A stretch of DNA of 43,531 nucleotides from a virus: positions 1 through 43,531 of the IMG/VR virus record IMGVR_UViG_3300032083_001077; one strand, 5' to 3'. Of this stretch, positions 1-7,974 are shown in pieces (within the stretch, counting starts at the first letter, position 1; each line of letters opens with the position of its first letter). The translations under genes were made by a program, and so were the position numbers. The notes under the pieces were generated by a model, which saw only the letters and a list, made by a program, of their open reading frames with translations, ran no database searches and had not been told where the DNA came from.

Positions 1-124
1 CTTCTTGTACATCTTTGGTATGGCCATATCCTATAGTCCAAACCCCCGCAGCACATTTATATGCCTCAAGCTCACAGCCTTCAAATTTTTTTATAAGCTC
101 GAAGCCTTCGTCTGAAGTGTGCAT
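1..124 (-). CDS. Endolysin, phage lysozyme (GH24), 5' part only
   Basis: This is the N-terminal 41 codons of a T4/P22-type lysozyme that cuts peptidoglycan glycan strands at lysis; the rest lies outside the window. The translation holds the family signature: E15 in KKFEGCE, then T30 in WTIGYGHT. The usual catalytic Asp position (8 residues after the Glu) is Cys24, giving an E-8aa-C-5aa-T triad, a variant known in this family (T4 lysozyme tolerates Cys there). There is no signal peptide or SAR segment before the catalytic domain, so export should depend on the holin encoded two genes upstream. The start ATG shares one base with the stop of the XhlA-like gene (TAATG), which implies translational coupling. 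Confidence 0.93.
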   Translation of the reverse strand, partial: MHTSDEGFELIKKFEGCELEAYKCAAGVWTIGYGHTKDVQE

Positions 125-339
125 TAATTTCCCAATACGATTGTTACAAAAGCGATTAACAAAGTTCCTATAAAACCGAAAGTTCCAAACATTGCCATTC
201 TTAAGGTTTTGTTTAAATCGTTCATTTCTTGCTTTATCTCTGCTGTTTCTCGAAATATAGTTTTCCATCTTTCCTCACATTTTGCTTCATGAGACTTTAA
301 ATCTGATGCAACAGATTGAACTGTGGTTCTATTCGCCAT
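124..339 (-). CDS. XhlA-like membrane protein of the lysis cassette
   Basis: A 71-residue protein with a charged, helical, coiled-coil-like N-terminal half (residues about 5-45) and one transmembrane segment at about 47-69. This is the layout of the haemolysin XhlA family, which sits beside holins and endolysins. I chose the internal ATG (MANRTT...) rather than the longer frame up to 402, because the longer frame would overlap the holin gene by 74 bases; the chosen start overlaps it by 11. Its place between holin and endolysin supports a lysis role. The family assignment rests on architecture rather than on a sequence search. Confidence 0.72.
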   Translation of the reverse strand: MANRTTVQSVASDLKSHEAKCEERWKTIFRETAEIKQEMNDLNKTLRMAMFGTFGFIGTLLIAFVTIVLGN

Positions 340-817
340 CTTTTTTATCACCTGAGTTGGAAGCTCCAAAATAAAACGATATAACTGCCGATGCCAATCC
401 ACCCAAATATCCTAACACTAAATTAATTAAGGCTTCAGAATTTTGCTCGGGCGGTTGTAAGGTTACTAAAAATATATAACCCATAAATCCACCAACAACA
501 GCAATACCCATAATTCTAGCTGTCCAATCTTTGTTAAAAGTTTTTCTAGCGTCTTGTTTTTCTACTGTTTCTAATCTAAATATATCTACATCTAGCTCTT
601 TCATCTGAAGTTCAAAACCTTGTTCAGCTTTTTTAAGCTCTAACATTTGTTCTGGAGTAGCTTCTTGAATAGCTTTGTTAATAGACTTTGGGTCTGATTG
701 ACAGCCAAGCACACCAGCAATAACGGACGCTGCTTGACCGCCTAACGGCCCACCTAATGCAGATCCTAAAGTTGGAGCAAGCGCTCCTACTACATTTTTA
801 ATTAAACCAAATTTCAT
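329..817 (-). CDS. Putative holin, 3-TM GTA-type family
   Basis: This 162-residue protein resembles the three-TM holin family named after gene transfer agent release. It has a Gly/Ala-rich hydrophobic segment at about 8-38, a charged helical middle (about 50-95), the motif KDWTARIMGI leading into a second TM (about 100-120), and a third TM (about 128-152) ending in ISFYFGAS and a charged tail. Holins form the inner-membrane lesion that lets endolysin reach the cell wall. It lies directly upstream of the XhlA-like gene and the endolysin in the same operon, which fits. The assignment is by pattern and context. Confidence 0.82.
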   Translation of the reverse strand: MKFGLIKNVVGALAPTLGSALGGPLGGQAASVIAGVLGCQSDPKSINKAIQEATPEQMLELKKAEQGFELQMKELDVDIFRLETVEKQDARKTFNKDWTARIMGIAVVGGFMGYIFLVTLQPPEQNSEALINLVLGYLGGLASAVISFYFGASNSGDKKDGE

Positions 818-819
818 AA

Positions 820-1173
820 TTACCCCGCTAATGGATTTTTATCATTCATTTTTGCTTCTATCTTATCTACTTCTTTGTTTAAAGATTGAATGTCAGCTTT
901 AATTGTAGCTATATCTGTTTTTATTTCAGTTACATCTGGAACAGAAATACCGTCTATTTGTTTTTCTAAATACTGTACAGACTTTTCTATACCTGCAAAT
1001 CTTTCTTCAATAACTTTTTGTTTTTGTTCGGTATCACCTATACCACCTATTTGAGCTTCTAGGTTATCTAATCTGTTAACATACTGAGCGCCTTGATAGC
1101 CAAAGCCAGCAAGTGTTGTAACAATACCAACAAGAGCTATAAGTTGTGTTGTTTTATTTTCAAACCAATTCAT
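820..1173 (-). CDS. TM plus coiled-coil protein of the lysis region
   Basis: A 117-residue protein with one N-terminal membrane segment (about 9-28, after WFENKTTQ) and then a long charged coiled-coil region with heptad-like spacing (about 33-110). This N-in, coiled-coil-out layout resembles inner-membrane spanins (Rz-like), which link the inner and outer membranes at the final lysis step. No outer-membrane lipoprotein partner is obvious next to it. It lies 2 bases upstream of the holin gene in the same operon. Spanin is a guess from topology; a holin accessory protein or a structural protein are alternatives. Confidence 0.6.
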   Translation of the reverse strand: MNWFENKTTQLIALVGIVTTLAGFGYQGAQYVNRLDNLEAQIGGIGDTEQKQKVIEERFAGIEKSVQYLEKQIDGISVPDVTEIKTDIATIKADIQSLNKEVDKIEAKMNDKNPLAG

Positions 1174-1182
1174 TTCAGTCTC

Positions 1183-3339
1183 CTATAATGTTGGCTGTAA
1201 TTTTTTTAATTCAGTCAAAGTTTTTATACTTTGTCCTGCTAGCCCATAAAAAGCCGCAGTATTATCTGAAAGGTTGCTATTAGTATAAATGCTTTTTGGT
1301 TCATACCAAAATTCTTTTTCGGGTATGTTTACTGCTCTATAACTATTAAAACCTGGTAAAAAGCCCATAACCGCTATAATAGCGTTTTCTGAACCATACT
1401 CTCCAGTTTCTTCTTGTTTAGCTGCAACTTGTTCTTGAGCTGTCTGTAAGTTTTGAGCAATAATATTTTCAACGGTAGTTTCTGAATCAGCATCAACAGA
1501 TGCAATAGACATATCCATCTGATCTTGCGTTGTTTCTGTTGTTACATTAGCAACTGCTACTTCTATTGTTACCGTTTCTGTTCCTGCTGTTGTTGAGCTA
1601 AAAGAAGAGTCTGATACAGACATACTGCTCATATCAAGAACTTGATTGGTTTGAGCTGTAGATGATGCAAACTGGTCTGACATGCTGGGTGAACTACTGG
1701 TACTAAAACCAGCGGTAGATGAGTTACTTACGGCATTTCCAGTAGCTACGCTATTGCCTGTAGCATGTATAGAATTGCCAGCGTTAGTACCGCTAACACT
1801 CTGATTTGCGGTTCTTATTGTAGATGCAACCACCCTAAGAGCAACTTCTCTGCTAATTGAGCTTTCACCTTTTGTATTTTCTCTTTCAGCAACTTGAAAC
1901 TCTTCTTCAAATACATCTTCTTCTATAGTCTCTTCTCTTTCTATTCTTTCTTCTTCTATTTCAGCTTCAGCCAATCTTTCTTCTATAGCTTCAAAAACTT
2001 CCTCAACGGCTTCTTCTTCAAAAATTTCCTCTATAAACTCTTCTTCTGGATCTTCTAATATTGCAACCTCTTCTTCTCTTCTGGTTTCTTCCTCAAACCA
2101 TTCTTCTAATTCTTCAATAGTTTCTAACTCAATAAAAGTTTCAGGTTCTCTAAAGTCTTCTACTAAAAATGTTTCTTGAAAAATAAACTCTTCAATAATT
2201 AAATCTTCTACAGGAATAAATATTTCTTCACGCGGCATTTCAAAGTCTGGTATCAAGGGAAATGGATCTACAAACTCATCTTGACGAAACATTTCTTCAA
2301 AAATTATTTCTTCTTCAAACATAAACTCTTGTTCTTCAAAGTGCTGCTCATCAAACTCAAATACAAACTCTTCAAATATAAGTTCTTCCTCGTAGCCAAA
2401 CTGCTCTTCTTCTTCGTAACCGTAATCAAATTGATCTTCTTGAAAGTAACCTACATCTTCTTGTTGCGTATAACCAGGGCAAAATGGCCCATACTGAGGA
2501 TCTAAATCACATTGCTGGTCATCATAAGCATCCCAATAATAGGGGCAAGACTCATCATAAAGAGAGCTTATATTACATTGTTGGGTTAATAAAGCATCTG
2601 CATAACCGCTACAACTAGAATCATTTAAAGGATTGCTGCAATCAATACCGCTGCCAGATCCCCAACCAAACAAAGAGCCACCATTTTCTAAATTAGTATT
2701 TTTATCTGAGTTGTTCCAATCAGTATTTACACAGGTGCTAGAGTTGGTTGAGCCTGTATTACATTCATCATGGTAGTAATAAGTATAAGAGTCATCTTTG
2801 TTAGCTCCCACTTCACCAATAAGTACATCATGGTTAATAATATCTAATTCACGATAACGTAAATCAAAAGAGTGGTTGTTCCAAAGTATTATTTCAAAAC
2901 TATTATCAGATGCTCTGTTGTACTCTCTAAGGTTATACCAGCCAAAAATCATCTTGCTAGAATCACCCCAAGACTTCATACGAGAATCAGAGTCTCTAAT
3001 TAAATCGGTCCAGAAAGGGTATATGGTATAGGTGTGCTGCCCGTTAATAGGGTCAGGAGTATAGTCATTACAATAGCTACCACTAGAGCCAAAATGCAAA
3101 CATCCATTTGTTGCCATCCTCGCTTGGCTGAATGTAGAGCCATAAAAGTTAAAATTAAAAGAAAGATCAATTGCGGGAGAAATACCATCATCGGATACCT
3201 CGTACGCTAATTCACCGTTAAAGTTGTTTGCGTTAGCGTTAAGATCGTAAAGTTCTTGGTTGCCTTCATATGTATACTGTCCATATACACTAAATGATAG
3301 CAGACTAGCTACTGCGTAGCATAAAATTCTTTTTTGCAT
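1183..3339 (-). CDS. Secreted acidic protein with NIDO-like domain, Cys repeats and Glu/Phe-rich region
   Basis: A 718-residue protein in five parts. (a) A clear signal peptide, residues 1-20. (b) A region at about 25-190 resembling nidogen-like (NIDO) domains: FNFNFYGSTF, ATNGCLHFG, IYPFWTDL. (c) Three tandem Cys repeats of about 22 residues at about 234-293 (C, then 8-9 residues, C-x-x-Y, ending in QQ). (d) A very acidic Glu/Phe/Ile-rich tract, about 294-490. (e) A Ser/Thr/Asn-rich tail with a conserved-looking end. Its 5' end overlaps the upstream gene by 31 bases and it sits just before the lysis cassette, so it is late expressed. I do not know its function. A signal peptide on a phage late protein suggests action in the periplasm, the outer membrane or the lysate. 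Confidence 0.85.
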   Translation of the reverse strand: MQKRILCYAVASLLSFSVYGQYTYEGNQELYDLNANANNFNGELAYEVSDDGISPAIDLSFNFNFYGSTFSQARMATNGCLHFGSSGSYCNDYTPDPINGQHTYTIYPFWTDLIRDSDSRMKSWGDSSKMIFGWYNLREYNRASDNSFEIILWNNHSFDLRYRELDIINHDVLIGEVGANKDDSYTYYYHDECNTGSTNSSTCVNTDWNNSDKNTNLENGGSLFGWGSGSGIDCSNPLNDSSCSGYADALLTQQCNISSLYDESCPYYWDAYDDQQCDLDPQYGPFCPGYTQQEDVGYFQEDQFDYGYEEEEQFGYEEELIFEEFVFEFDEQHFEEQEFMFEEEIIFEEMFRQDEFVDPFPLIPDFEMPREEIFIPVEDLIIEEFIFQETFLVEDFREPETFIELETIEELEEWFEEETRREEEVAILEDPEEEFIEEIFEEEAVEEVFEAIEERLAEAEIEEERIEREETIEEDVFEEEFQVAERENTKGESSISREVALRVVASTIRTANQSVSGTNAGNSIHATGNSVATGNAVSNSSTAGFSTSSSPSMSDQFASSTAQTNQVLDMSSMSVSDSSFSSTTAGTETVTIEVAVANVTTETTQDQMDMSIASVDADSETTVENIIAQNLQTAQEQVAAKQEETGEYGSENAIIAVMGFLPGFNSYRAVNIPEKEFWYEPKSIYTNSNLSDNTAAFYGLAGQSIKTLTELKKLQPTL

Positions 3340-4421
3340 TGTTTGCTTGTTTTAGTTTTTCTTGTATATATAACTTTAACTGCGCCAACAACATCTTTGT
3401 TTATTTTTTCTCTGTTGGGGTTGGAATCGTGTGTACATTTTTGTATGAATAACTTTTCTTGTTCTTTAACATCTGGTCTTTTAGATTTGTTTTCAGCCCA
3501 AGCCAAAGTTGCTTCTGCACCTATCTTGCCTCTGTAAGGACAAGGAGTGCCAGCCATCTCCATAGCCTTAAACACTCTTTCGTCTTGGCAAAGAATACTA
3601 ACGCTGGCTACTTTCATACCAGTATCGTAAAGATACTTAGATAGTTTTAACCGTTCACAATTTTCATCAGTAACAGTAGCTCCTGTAGAGAAACCAAATA
3701 CTTGTCCTTGGAACGCACCAGAGCGGCCTACAGTACAAAGATCTTGCGAATAAGACATAATGCTTGGAGCTATTGCAGAAGCTGGAGGAGCCTTGCTCTT
3801 GACGTTTTGATTAATGGTTTGAGTAGAATTAGATTCGTTAATATTTCGGTTCGTATTATCAGATCTAGAATTGTTTTCGTTTACGTTTCGATTGTCAGTT
3901 GTGACGTTAGAATCTGAGGTTGATTGATTAATATTGGTGTTTTGATTTGTATTAGAGCTGGTCGAAGTCGAATTATTAGTATTGTTGACATTTTGATTAA
4001 CGGTTGAATTAACCGTTGAGTTAGATGTCGAGGTCGAAGTATTGACGTTGTTATTCGTATTGGTGTTATTCGAGGTCGAGCTATTTACATTCGTATTGGA
4101 ATTAGTCGAAACATTCGTATTAGAATTTATATTGGTCGAATTGTTCGTGTTAGTCGATACGTTAGTGTTGCTATTCGTATTTGAATTTGTGTTGAAATTT
4201 GTGTTGGTATTTACGTTTGTATTGGAATTAGTTGTAGTCGTAGTATTTGTTGTATCTAAACTATTGTTTTCGCAATATTGCGTACCGTTGACGCAAGCTG
4301 TACCAGATTGTTGAGAGGATTGAGCGCTAACATTTACAGACAAGCCAATAACTAAAATTACTAAAAAACCAATAGCCGACCAAGCTATTAAGTTATCATG
4401 CTGTTTTTGCTCCTTGTCCAT
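3309..4421 (-). CDS. Membrane-anchored Asn/Thr/Ser-repeat protein
   Basis: A 370-residue protein. It has a short charged N-terminus, then a TM or uncleaved signal segment at about 12-33. A Cys-containing bit follows (residues 43-50), then about 150 residues of almost pure N/T/S repeats (units such as STNTN, NVNTN) at about 57-205. A distinct C-terminal domain of about 155 residues has four to five Cys (for example CTVGRSG, SILCQDERVF, TPCPY) and a basic end. Codons in the repeat vary while the residues stay constant, which suggests selection on the protein. It overlaps the nuclease gene upstream (26 bases) and the acidic secreted protein downstream (31 bases), so the three are tightly coupled. 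Function unknown. Confidence 0.83.
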   Translation of the reverse strand: MDKEQKQHDNLIAWSAIGFLVILVIGLSVNVSAQSSQQSGTACVNGTQYCENNSLDTTNTTTTTNSNTNVNTNTNFNTNSNTNSNTNVSTNTNNSTNINSNTNVSTNSNTNVNSSTSNNTNTNNNVNTSTSTSNSTVNSTVNQNVNNTNNSTSTSSNTNQNTNINQSTSDSNVTTDNRNVNENNSRSDNTNRNINESNSTQTINQNVKSKAPPASAIAPSIMSYSQDLCTVGRSGAFQGQVFGFSTGATVTDENCERLKLSKYLYDTGMKVASVSILCQDERVFKAMEMAGTPCPYRGKIGAEATLAWAENKSKRPDVKEQEKLFIQKCTHDSNPNREKINKDVVGAVKVIYTRKTKTSKQCKKEFYATQ

Positions 4422-4836
4422 CTGGTTTATAAACTCCTAGTTCAATTAATTTAGTTCTATTATTCATATGCTCTAATTTAATTTCATGTTTGCTTTGGCC
4501 TGTATATTTAACCGCCATATATTTTTCAATCATTTGCTGGTTAATATCTATTCCATCTACTATAACTGATGCCAAAACTCTGCCAAATTTTCCTTTAGAG
4601 TCTTTTAATTGCGTCTGTAAGATGACGTGCTTGCTATTTGATATAGCGTCTTGTAAAAACTTAGCAGCTAGCTTACCTCTAGCCTTTTCGTCTTTGTCGC
4701 GAGTTCTCGACTCGGGAGTGTCAATACCGTATAAACGTACACGACACTTATGATGAATATTAAAACCGAGATCTAAGTCAGCGTCAATAGTGTCACCATC
4801 AACCACCCTAGTGACTTGGCAACTATACTCATACAT
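4396..4836 (-). CDS. Staphylococcal nuclease-like (SNase/thermonuclease) enzyme
   Basis: A 146-residue calcium-dependent nuclease of the SNase family. Key residues are in register with Staphylococcus nuclease: DGDT at 13-16, then R34, D39, T40 and E42 in RLYGIDTPE, and R86 in KFGRVLA. The R34 to D39, T40, E42 and R86 offsets (5, 6, 8 and 52) equal those of R35, D40, T41, E43 and R87. No signal peptide is visible (MYEYSCQV...), so it should act in the cytoplasm unless released by lysis. It could degrade host DNA or clear DNA from the lysate. It starts on the stop of nothing larger than a 1-base overlap with the small gene upstream, and its end overlaps the Asn-rich protein gene by 26 bases. 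Confidence 0.93.
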   Translation of the reverse strand: MYEYSCQVTRVVDGDTIDADLDLGFNIHHKCRVRLYGIDTPESRTRDKDEKARGKLAAKFLQDAISNSKHVILQTQLKDSKGKFGRVLASVIVDGIDINQQMIEKYMAVKYTGQSKHEIKLEHMNNRTKLIELGVYKPDGQGAKTA

Positions 4837-5039
4837 TATTTTTTCTTACGAGGTCGGCCTCTTTTCTTTGGAACTTTTGTATAAGCCTCATTTTTATTTG
4901 GAGTGCTGGGATCGTCAGCCACATATCTGCCATTTTTATTCCTAGCTCTAACCGTTTCCATTTCCTCTTTAAGAGGATTGGGTAGTTCTGCTGAACTAAG
5001 AGGCGTAAAAAAATGTACTACTTTTTTCCACCAAGACAT
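4836..5039 (-). CDS. Small protein with C-terminal AT-hook-like tail
   Basis: A 67-residue protein that starts with an amphipathic, aromatic segment (MSWWKKVVHFF) and ends in KKRGRPRKKK. GRP flanked by basic residues is the core of an AT-hook, which binds the minor groove of AT-rich DNA; the genome is AT-rich. The start lies one base after the stop of the 35-residue gene (TAA-c-ATG), and its end overlaps the nuclease start by one base. A nucleic acid-binding or membrane-surface role is inference only. I do not recognise a named family. Confidence 0.7.
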   Translation of the reverse strand: MSWWKKVVHFFTPLSSAELPNPLKEEMETVRARNKNGRYVADDPSTPNKNEAYTKVPKKRGRPRKKK

Positions 5040-5040
5040 G

Positions 5041-5148
5041 TTACTTCTTGAGTTTAGATGTAACTTTATCCCAAAGTTCAGGTTTAAATCTTTTTACAGA
5101 CCAAGCCAAAACTATTGTTACTATTATTAATGATATTAATATATCCAC
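5041..5148 (-). CDS. 35-residue single-TM peptide with GTG start
   Basis: A short frame missed by usual length cut-offs. It starts with GTG at 5148, preceded by AAGGAG with a 6-base spacer, and that ribosome site lies inside the last codons of the upstream gene. The peptide has one N-terminal membrane helix (VDILISLIIVTIVLAW) followed by a basic tail ending in KLKK. It fills exactly the gap between its neighbours, with one base before the next ATG. The shape (TM plus basic tail) resembles small phage membrane peptides such as holin accessories or superinfection factors, but no function can be assigned. Confidence 0.72.
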   Translation of the reverse strand: MDILISLIIVTIVLAWSVKRFKPELWDKVTSKLKK

Positions 5149-5151
5149 AAT

Positions 5152-5358
5152 TTACTCCTTTTCTTCTAAAGCTTCTTCAGCTACTTCTTTTGAAGCCTCT
5201 ACAAATGCTTGATTAAAAACTTGTTGAGATGCTTTTATTTGATCTAATTGAAACATAAGATTTTTCTCTTTGTTTGCAAGATCATTTAACTGCAACTGTA
5301 TGTATTGTTGTTTTTCTGAAAGTTCAACTTCTTTTGTTTTGTCACTATCTTTAGCCAT
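5152..5358 (-). CDS. Small coiled-coil protein
   Basis: A 68-residue, highly charged protein that is predicted to be almost entirely helical. Q/E/K/L heptad-like spacing from about residue 12 to 60 suggests a coiled coil, and the end is acidic (EEALEEKE). There are no Cys residues or membrane segments. It follows the 87-residue gene in the same operon, and its 3' end carries the ribosome site of the 35-residue GTG gene. It could be a tail-fibre accessory or assembly factor, given the fibre gene two genes upstream, but this is positional inference only. Confidence 0.65.
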   Translation of the reverse strand: MAKDSDKTKEVELSEKQQYIQLQLNDLANKEKNLMFQLDQIKASQQVFNQAFVEASKEVAEEALEEKE

Positions 5359-5370
5359 CTATCTCTCCTT

Positions 5371-5634
5371 TTATGAATTGTTGCTAATATAAGTTTCTGC
5401 TGTTGTAATAGCTGTGGTGTAACTAGTCTTACTGCCTGAATCATCTATAACGACTTCTTGTTGTAAAATAAGTGTCAAAGCATCTACATTTCTTTGCATC
5501 ATATCGTTTTTTTCTTGTTGAGTAAGATTTGCAAAATCATTTTTTGTCCAAGTTCCTGCATTAACTCCATTAATTAAATTAACAGAATCATCTGCGATTC
5601 CATACCATTTTGTTGCTGTAAAATCATTTGCCAT
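5371..5634 (-). CDS. Small protein downstream of the tail fibre
   Basis: An 87-residue protein (MANDFTATKWYG...) beginning two bases after the tail fibre stop, with an AGAGG ribosome site inside the fibre's last codons. I chose this ATG because the longer frame up to 5718 would overlap the fibre's conserved C-terminal domain. It looks mixed helical with few charges and has no TM or Cys. Genes of this size often follow S74 fibres in marine phages and may assist the fibre, but that is inference. Function unknown. Confidence 0.72.
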   Translation of the reverse strand: MANDFTATKWYGIADDSVNLINGVNAGTWTKNDFANLTQQEKNDMMQRNVDALTLILQQEVVIDDSGSKTSYTTAITTAETYISNNS

Positions 5635-5636
5635 TT

Positions 5637-7958
5637 TTAATCCTCTAGTGCTTCTATTCTTGACTTTAAATCGTCTATTATTGTTTGTTGTTGTTTTACA
5701 GCATTTACTAAATACCAAGTTATATTATCAGAATCAACGCTTAAACACCCATTCTCTCTTTCCTGTACAACATCAGGTAGTATTTCTTGTATTTCTTGTG
5801 CAATTACTCCAAGTTGTGTGCCTTCTTTTTCTATTGTTACTGAGTCTACAGCACGACCTGTCCAGTCTGTAATTTCATCTTTCGTTCTATACTCAAAGTT
5901 TTTAACTTGAATTTGTTTTATCTTTTCCAAACCAACATTGTTATCTACAATATTTTTCTTAATTCTTCTATCTGATGTTGTAGCCCAAGCTGATGAGTTG
6001 TTACCTTGATAGCCATTTCCACTACCTGTTCCTGCTGAAATAAAAAATGTAGCATCGCCTTTACCTGTATTTTCATATGTGGAAATCACTATGCATCTGT
6101 AAGCTGCTGAATCGTCTCCATTAGCATTAACACCTATCATAATATTTCTATCGCCTGTAGTTGTTATATCTCCTGCTTCTCTACCTATAAAAGTATTATG
6201 GACTCCACTTGTAACTACACTTCCTGCTTGATAGCCAACATAAGTACCACCATAAGCAGCGTGAGCTGCATTTCCTGCTTGTGAGCCTATAACTGTAAGT
6301 TGTGAATTAGACACACTATTACCTGTTCCTAATGCGTTATAACCGATAGCAATATTATCTTCTTGTGTTACTTGATTTTCTAAGGCTTCTCTACCAATAG
6401 CTATATTGTTTCTTGTTGCATAAACTGCTCCTGTTGCTAATGACGATGCTGCTAAAAATCCAATAGCAACATTTGAATGTGCATCTGTTGCAAGACCAAG
6501 AGCAGAAGTACCAATAGCAATATTGTGACTTCCAGTTGTAAGTGTCGTTGCTGCTCCATTACCTATAGCTACACAATCATCTCTATCACCTGCCGCATCA
6601 AAAGCTGTGTGTCCAATAGCAACATTTCCATCACCAGTTAATCCACTTCCTGTGTTATAACCAATCATTACATTATTTGCTACACCTGCACCTGCTGCTC
6701 CTAGTGAGTCTGTTCCGATGGCAATATTAAAACTTCCAGTTGTAAGGGTGTCTGCTGCATCGAAACCGATGGCAACATTAGAATCGCCTGAAGTTAAAGA
6801 TGAAAAAACATCTACACCCAAACCAACATTATAATTAGCACCACTAATCGTGCCTGTAGTAGCATCGCCAAGCATAATGGAGGAAGTACCAAATGTTTTG
6901 GCATCTGATAAATCATTAATAGAACTTGCTCCACTTGCAGCATCTTCCCAAGCTACACCACTTCCTGTTGAGGTAAGCACTTGTCCATCACTACCTTGTC
7001 CACCATTTACTTTAAAGTTTTCAGAATCTACAAGACCTGCAAAAAAACTTTTATATTTTAAACTAGCTGTACCTAGGTCAATATCGTTATCTGTTACTGG
7101 AGAGATTGAACCATCTGCCATAGTGAACTGAGCAGTACCACCTGCACTAAACGACATTACATCTGCTGCACTAAAGAATAATCCTGCGTTGACATCGCCT
7201 GTATTACTAATACTAGGTGCTCCTGCTGAACCATCGGCAAAAGTAGCCTGTCCTGAAACATCTAAAGTTCCATTAATATCTATAGCTGTTGCAGTTAAAT
7301 CTATTTCGTCTGTTGCACCTAAACTTAGTACAGTTGCACTTGAGCCTTGTACAAATTGACTAGCATCATTAAAACAAAGTTTATTAGTTGAATTTAATGT
7401 TAATCCTGTTCCATCTGTATGAGTAAGAGTGGTATCTCCATCTGCTCCAAAAGTTACAACTGCTGAGTCAGAACTAAAAGTGAGATCATCAGTTATAGTT
7501 AAATCATCTTGTACTTTTAAATCTACAACACTAAGACTGGCAAAAGCATCAACAACTGCTGCTCCACTACCTGCTCCATCTAAATAAACTGCTTTTGTAT
7601 CGCCTGGAGGTATTGTTACATTGGCTCCAGAGCCTTGAGAAATAATAATATTTTGAGATCCACTTGTTCCATTTTCTATAAAGTGCATTCTGTTTACAGT
7701 ATTGGGAGCTATGGTAATGGTGCAAGCTGAATCTAAAGTGCCTGTATATTTAACATACATAGCCCTAACTGGATCAGTTGCTCCATCTGCAATAGTTGAA
7801 GTATGAGTATCAGCGTTGGTAGTTATAGCTTCTGTTCCATAACCCAAAGCTTCGCCGATTAATTCTAAATTTGTATTGGTTGTTGTACCCCAAGTACCCG
7901 AACCATCTCCTGTGGCCATCTCATTTAGTCTGAGATCATTTACATATGTGCTTGCCAT
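5637..7958 (-). CDS. Tail fibre/spike with C-terminal S74 autocleaving chaperone domain
   Basis: A 773-residue receptor-binding protein. The N-terminus (NDLRLNEMATGDGSGTWGTTT) resembles virion-attachment ends of marine phage fibres. The middle (about 350-640) is a long run of degenerate repeats such as SNVAIG, SFNIAIG and NNVMIG, typical of trimeric beta-structured fibres. The last 112 residues are a peptidase S74 intramolecular chaperone. The catalytic Ser is near 662 in SDRRIKKNI, followed by GVIAQEIQEILPDVV and a final coiled coil. In this family the domain drives trimer folding and then cuts itself off before the Ser. It should set host range. It lies among minor structural genes in the late operon. 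Confidence 0.93.
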   Translation of the reverse strand: MASTYVNDLRLNEMATGDGSGTWGTTTNTNLELIGEALGYGTEAITTNADTHTSTIADGATDPVRAMYVKYTGTLDSACTITIAPNTVNRMHFIENGTSGSQNIIISQGSGANVTIPPGDTKAVYLDGAGSGAAVVDAFASLSVVDLKVQDDLTITDDLTFSSDSAVVTFGADGDTTLTHTDGTGLTLNSTNKLCFNDASQFVQGSSATVLSLGATDEIDLTATAIDINGTLDVSGQATFADGSAGAPSISNTGDVNAGLFFSAADVMSFSAGGTAQFTMADGSISPVTDNDIDLGTASLKYKSFFAGLVDSENFKVNGGQGSDGQVLTSTGSGVAWEDAASGASSINDLSDAKTFGTSSIMLGDATTGTISGANYNVGLGVDVFSSLTSGDSNVAIGFDAADTLTTGSFNIAIGTDSLGAAGAGVANNVMIGYNTGSGLTGDGNVAIGHTAFDAAGDRDDCVAIGNGAATTLTTGSHNIAIGTSALGLATDAHSNVAIGFLAASSLATGAVYATRNNIAIGREALENQVTQEDNIAIGYNALGTGNSVSNSQLTVIGSQAGNAAHAAYGGTYVGYQAGSVVTSGVHNTFIGREAGDITTTGDRNIMIGVNANGDDSAAYRCIVISTYENTGKGDATFFISAGTGSGNGYQGNNSSAWATTSDRRIKKNIVDNNVGLEKIKQIQVKNFEYRTKDEITDWTGRAVDSVTIEKEGTQLGVIAQEIQEILPDVVQERENGCLSVDSDNITWYLVNAVKQQQTIIDDLKSRIEALED

Positions 7959-7974
7959 TATTTACCTCTTATTT

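Noticed and set aside
2281-2505. Plus-strand frame rich in Lys/Phe inside the acidic secreted protein gene
   Set aside because: It is the complement of the Glu/Phe-rich coding tract, with composition fully explained by it.
4042-4314. Plus-strand frame of Val/Leu/Phe inside the Asn/Thr repeat gene
   Set aside because: It is the antisense image of the N/T/S repeat and lacks a ribosome site and promoter.
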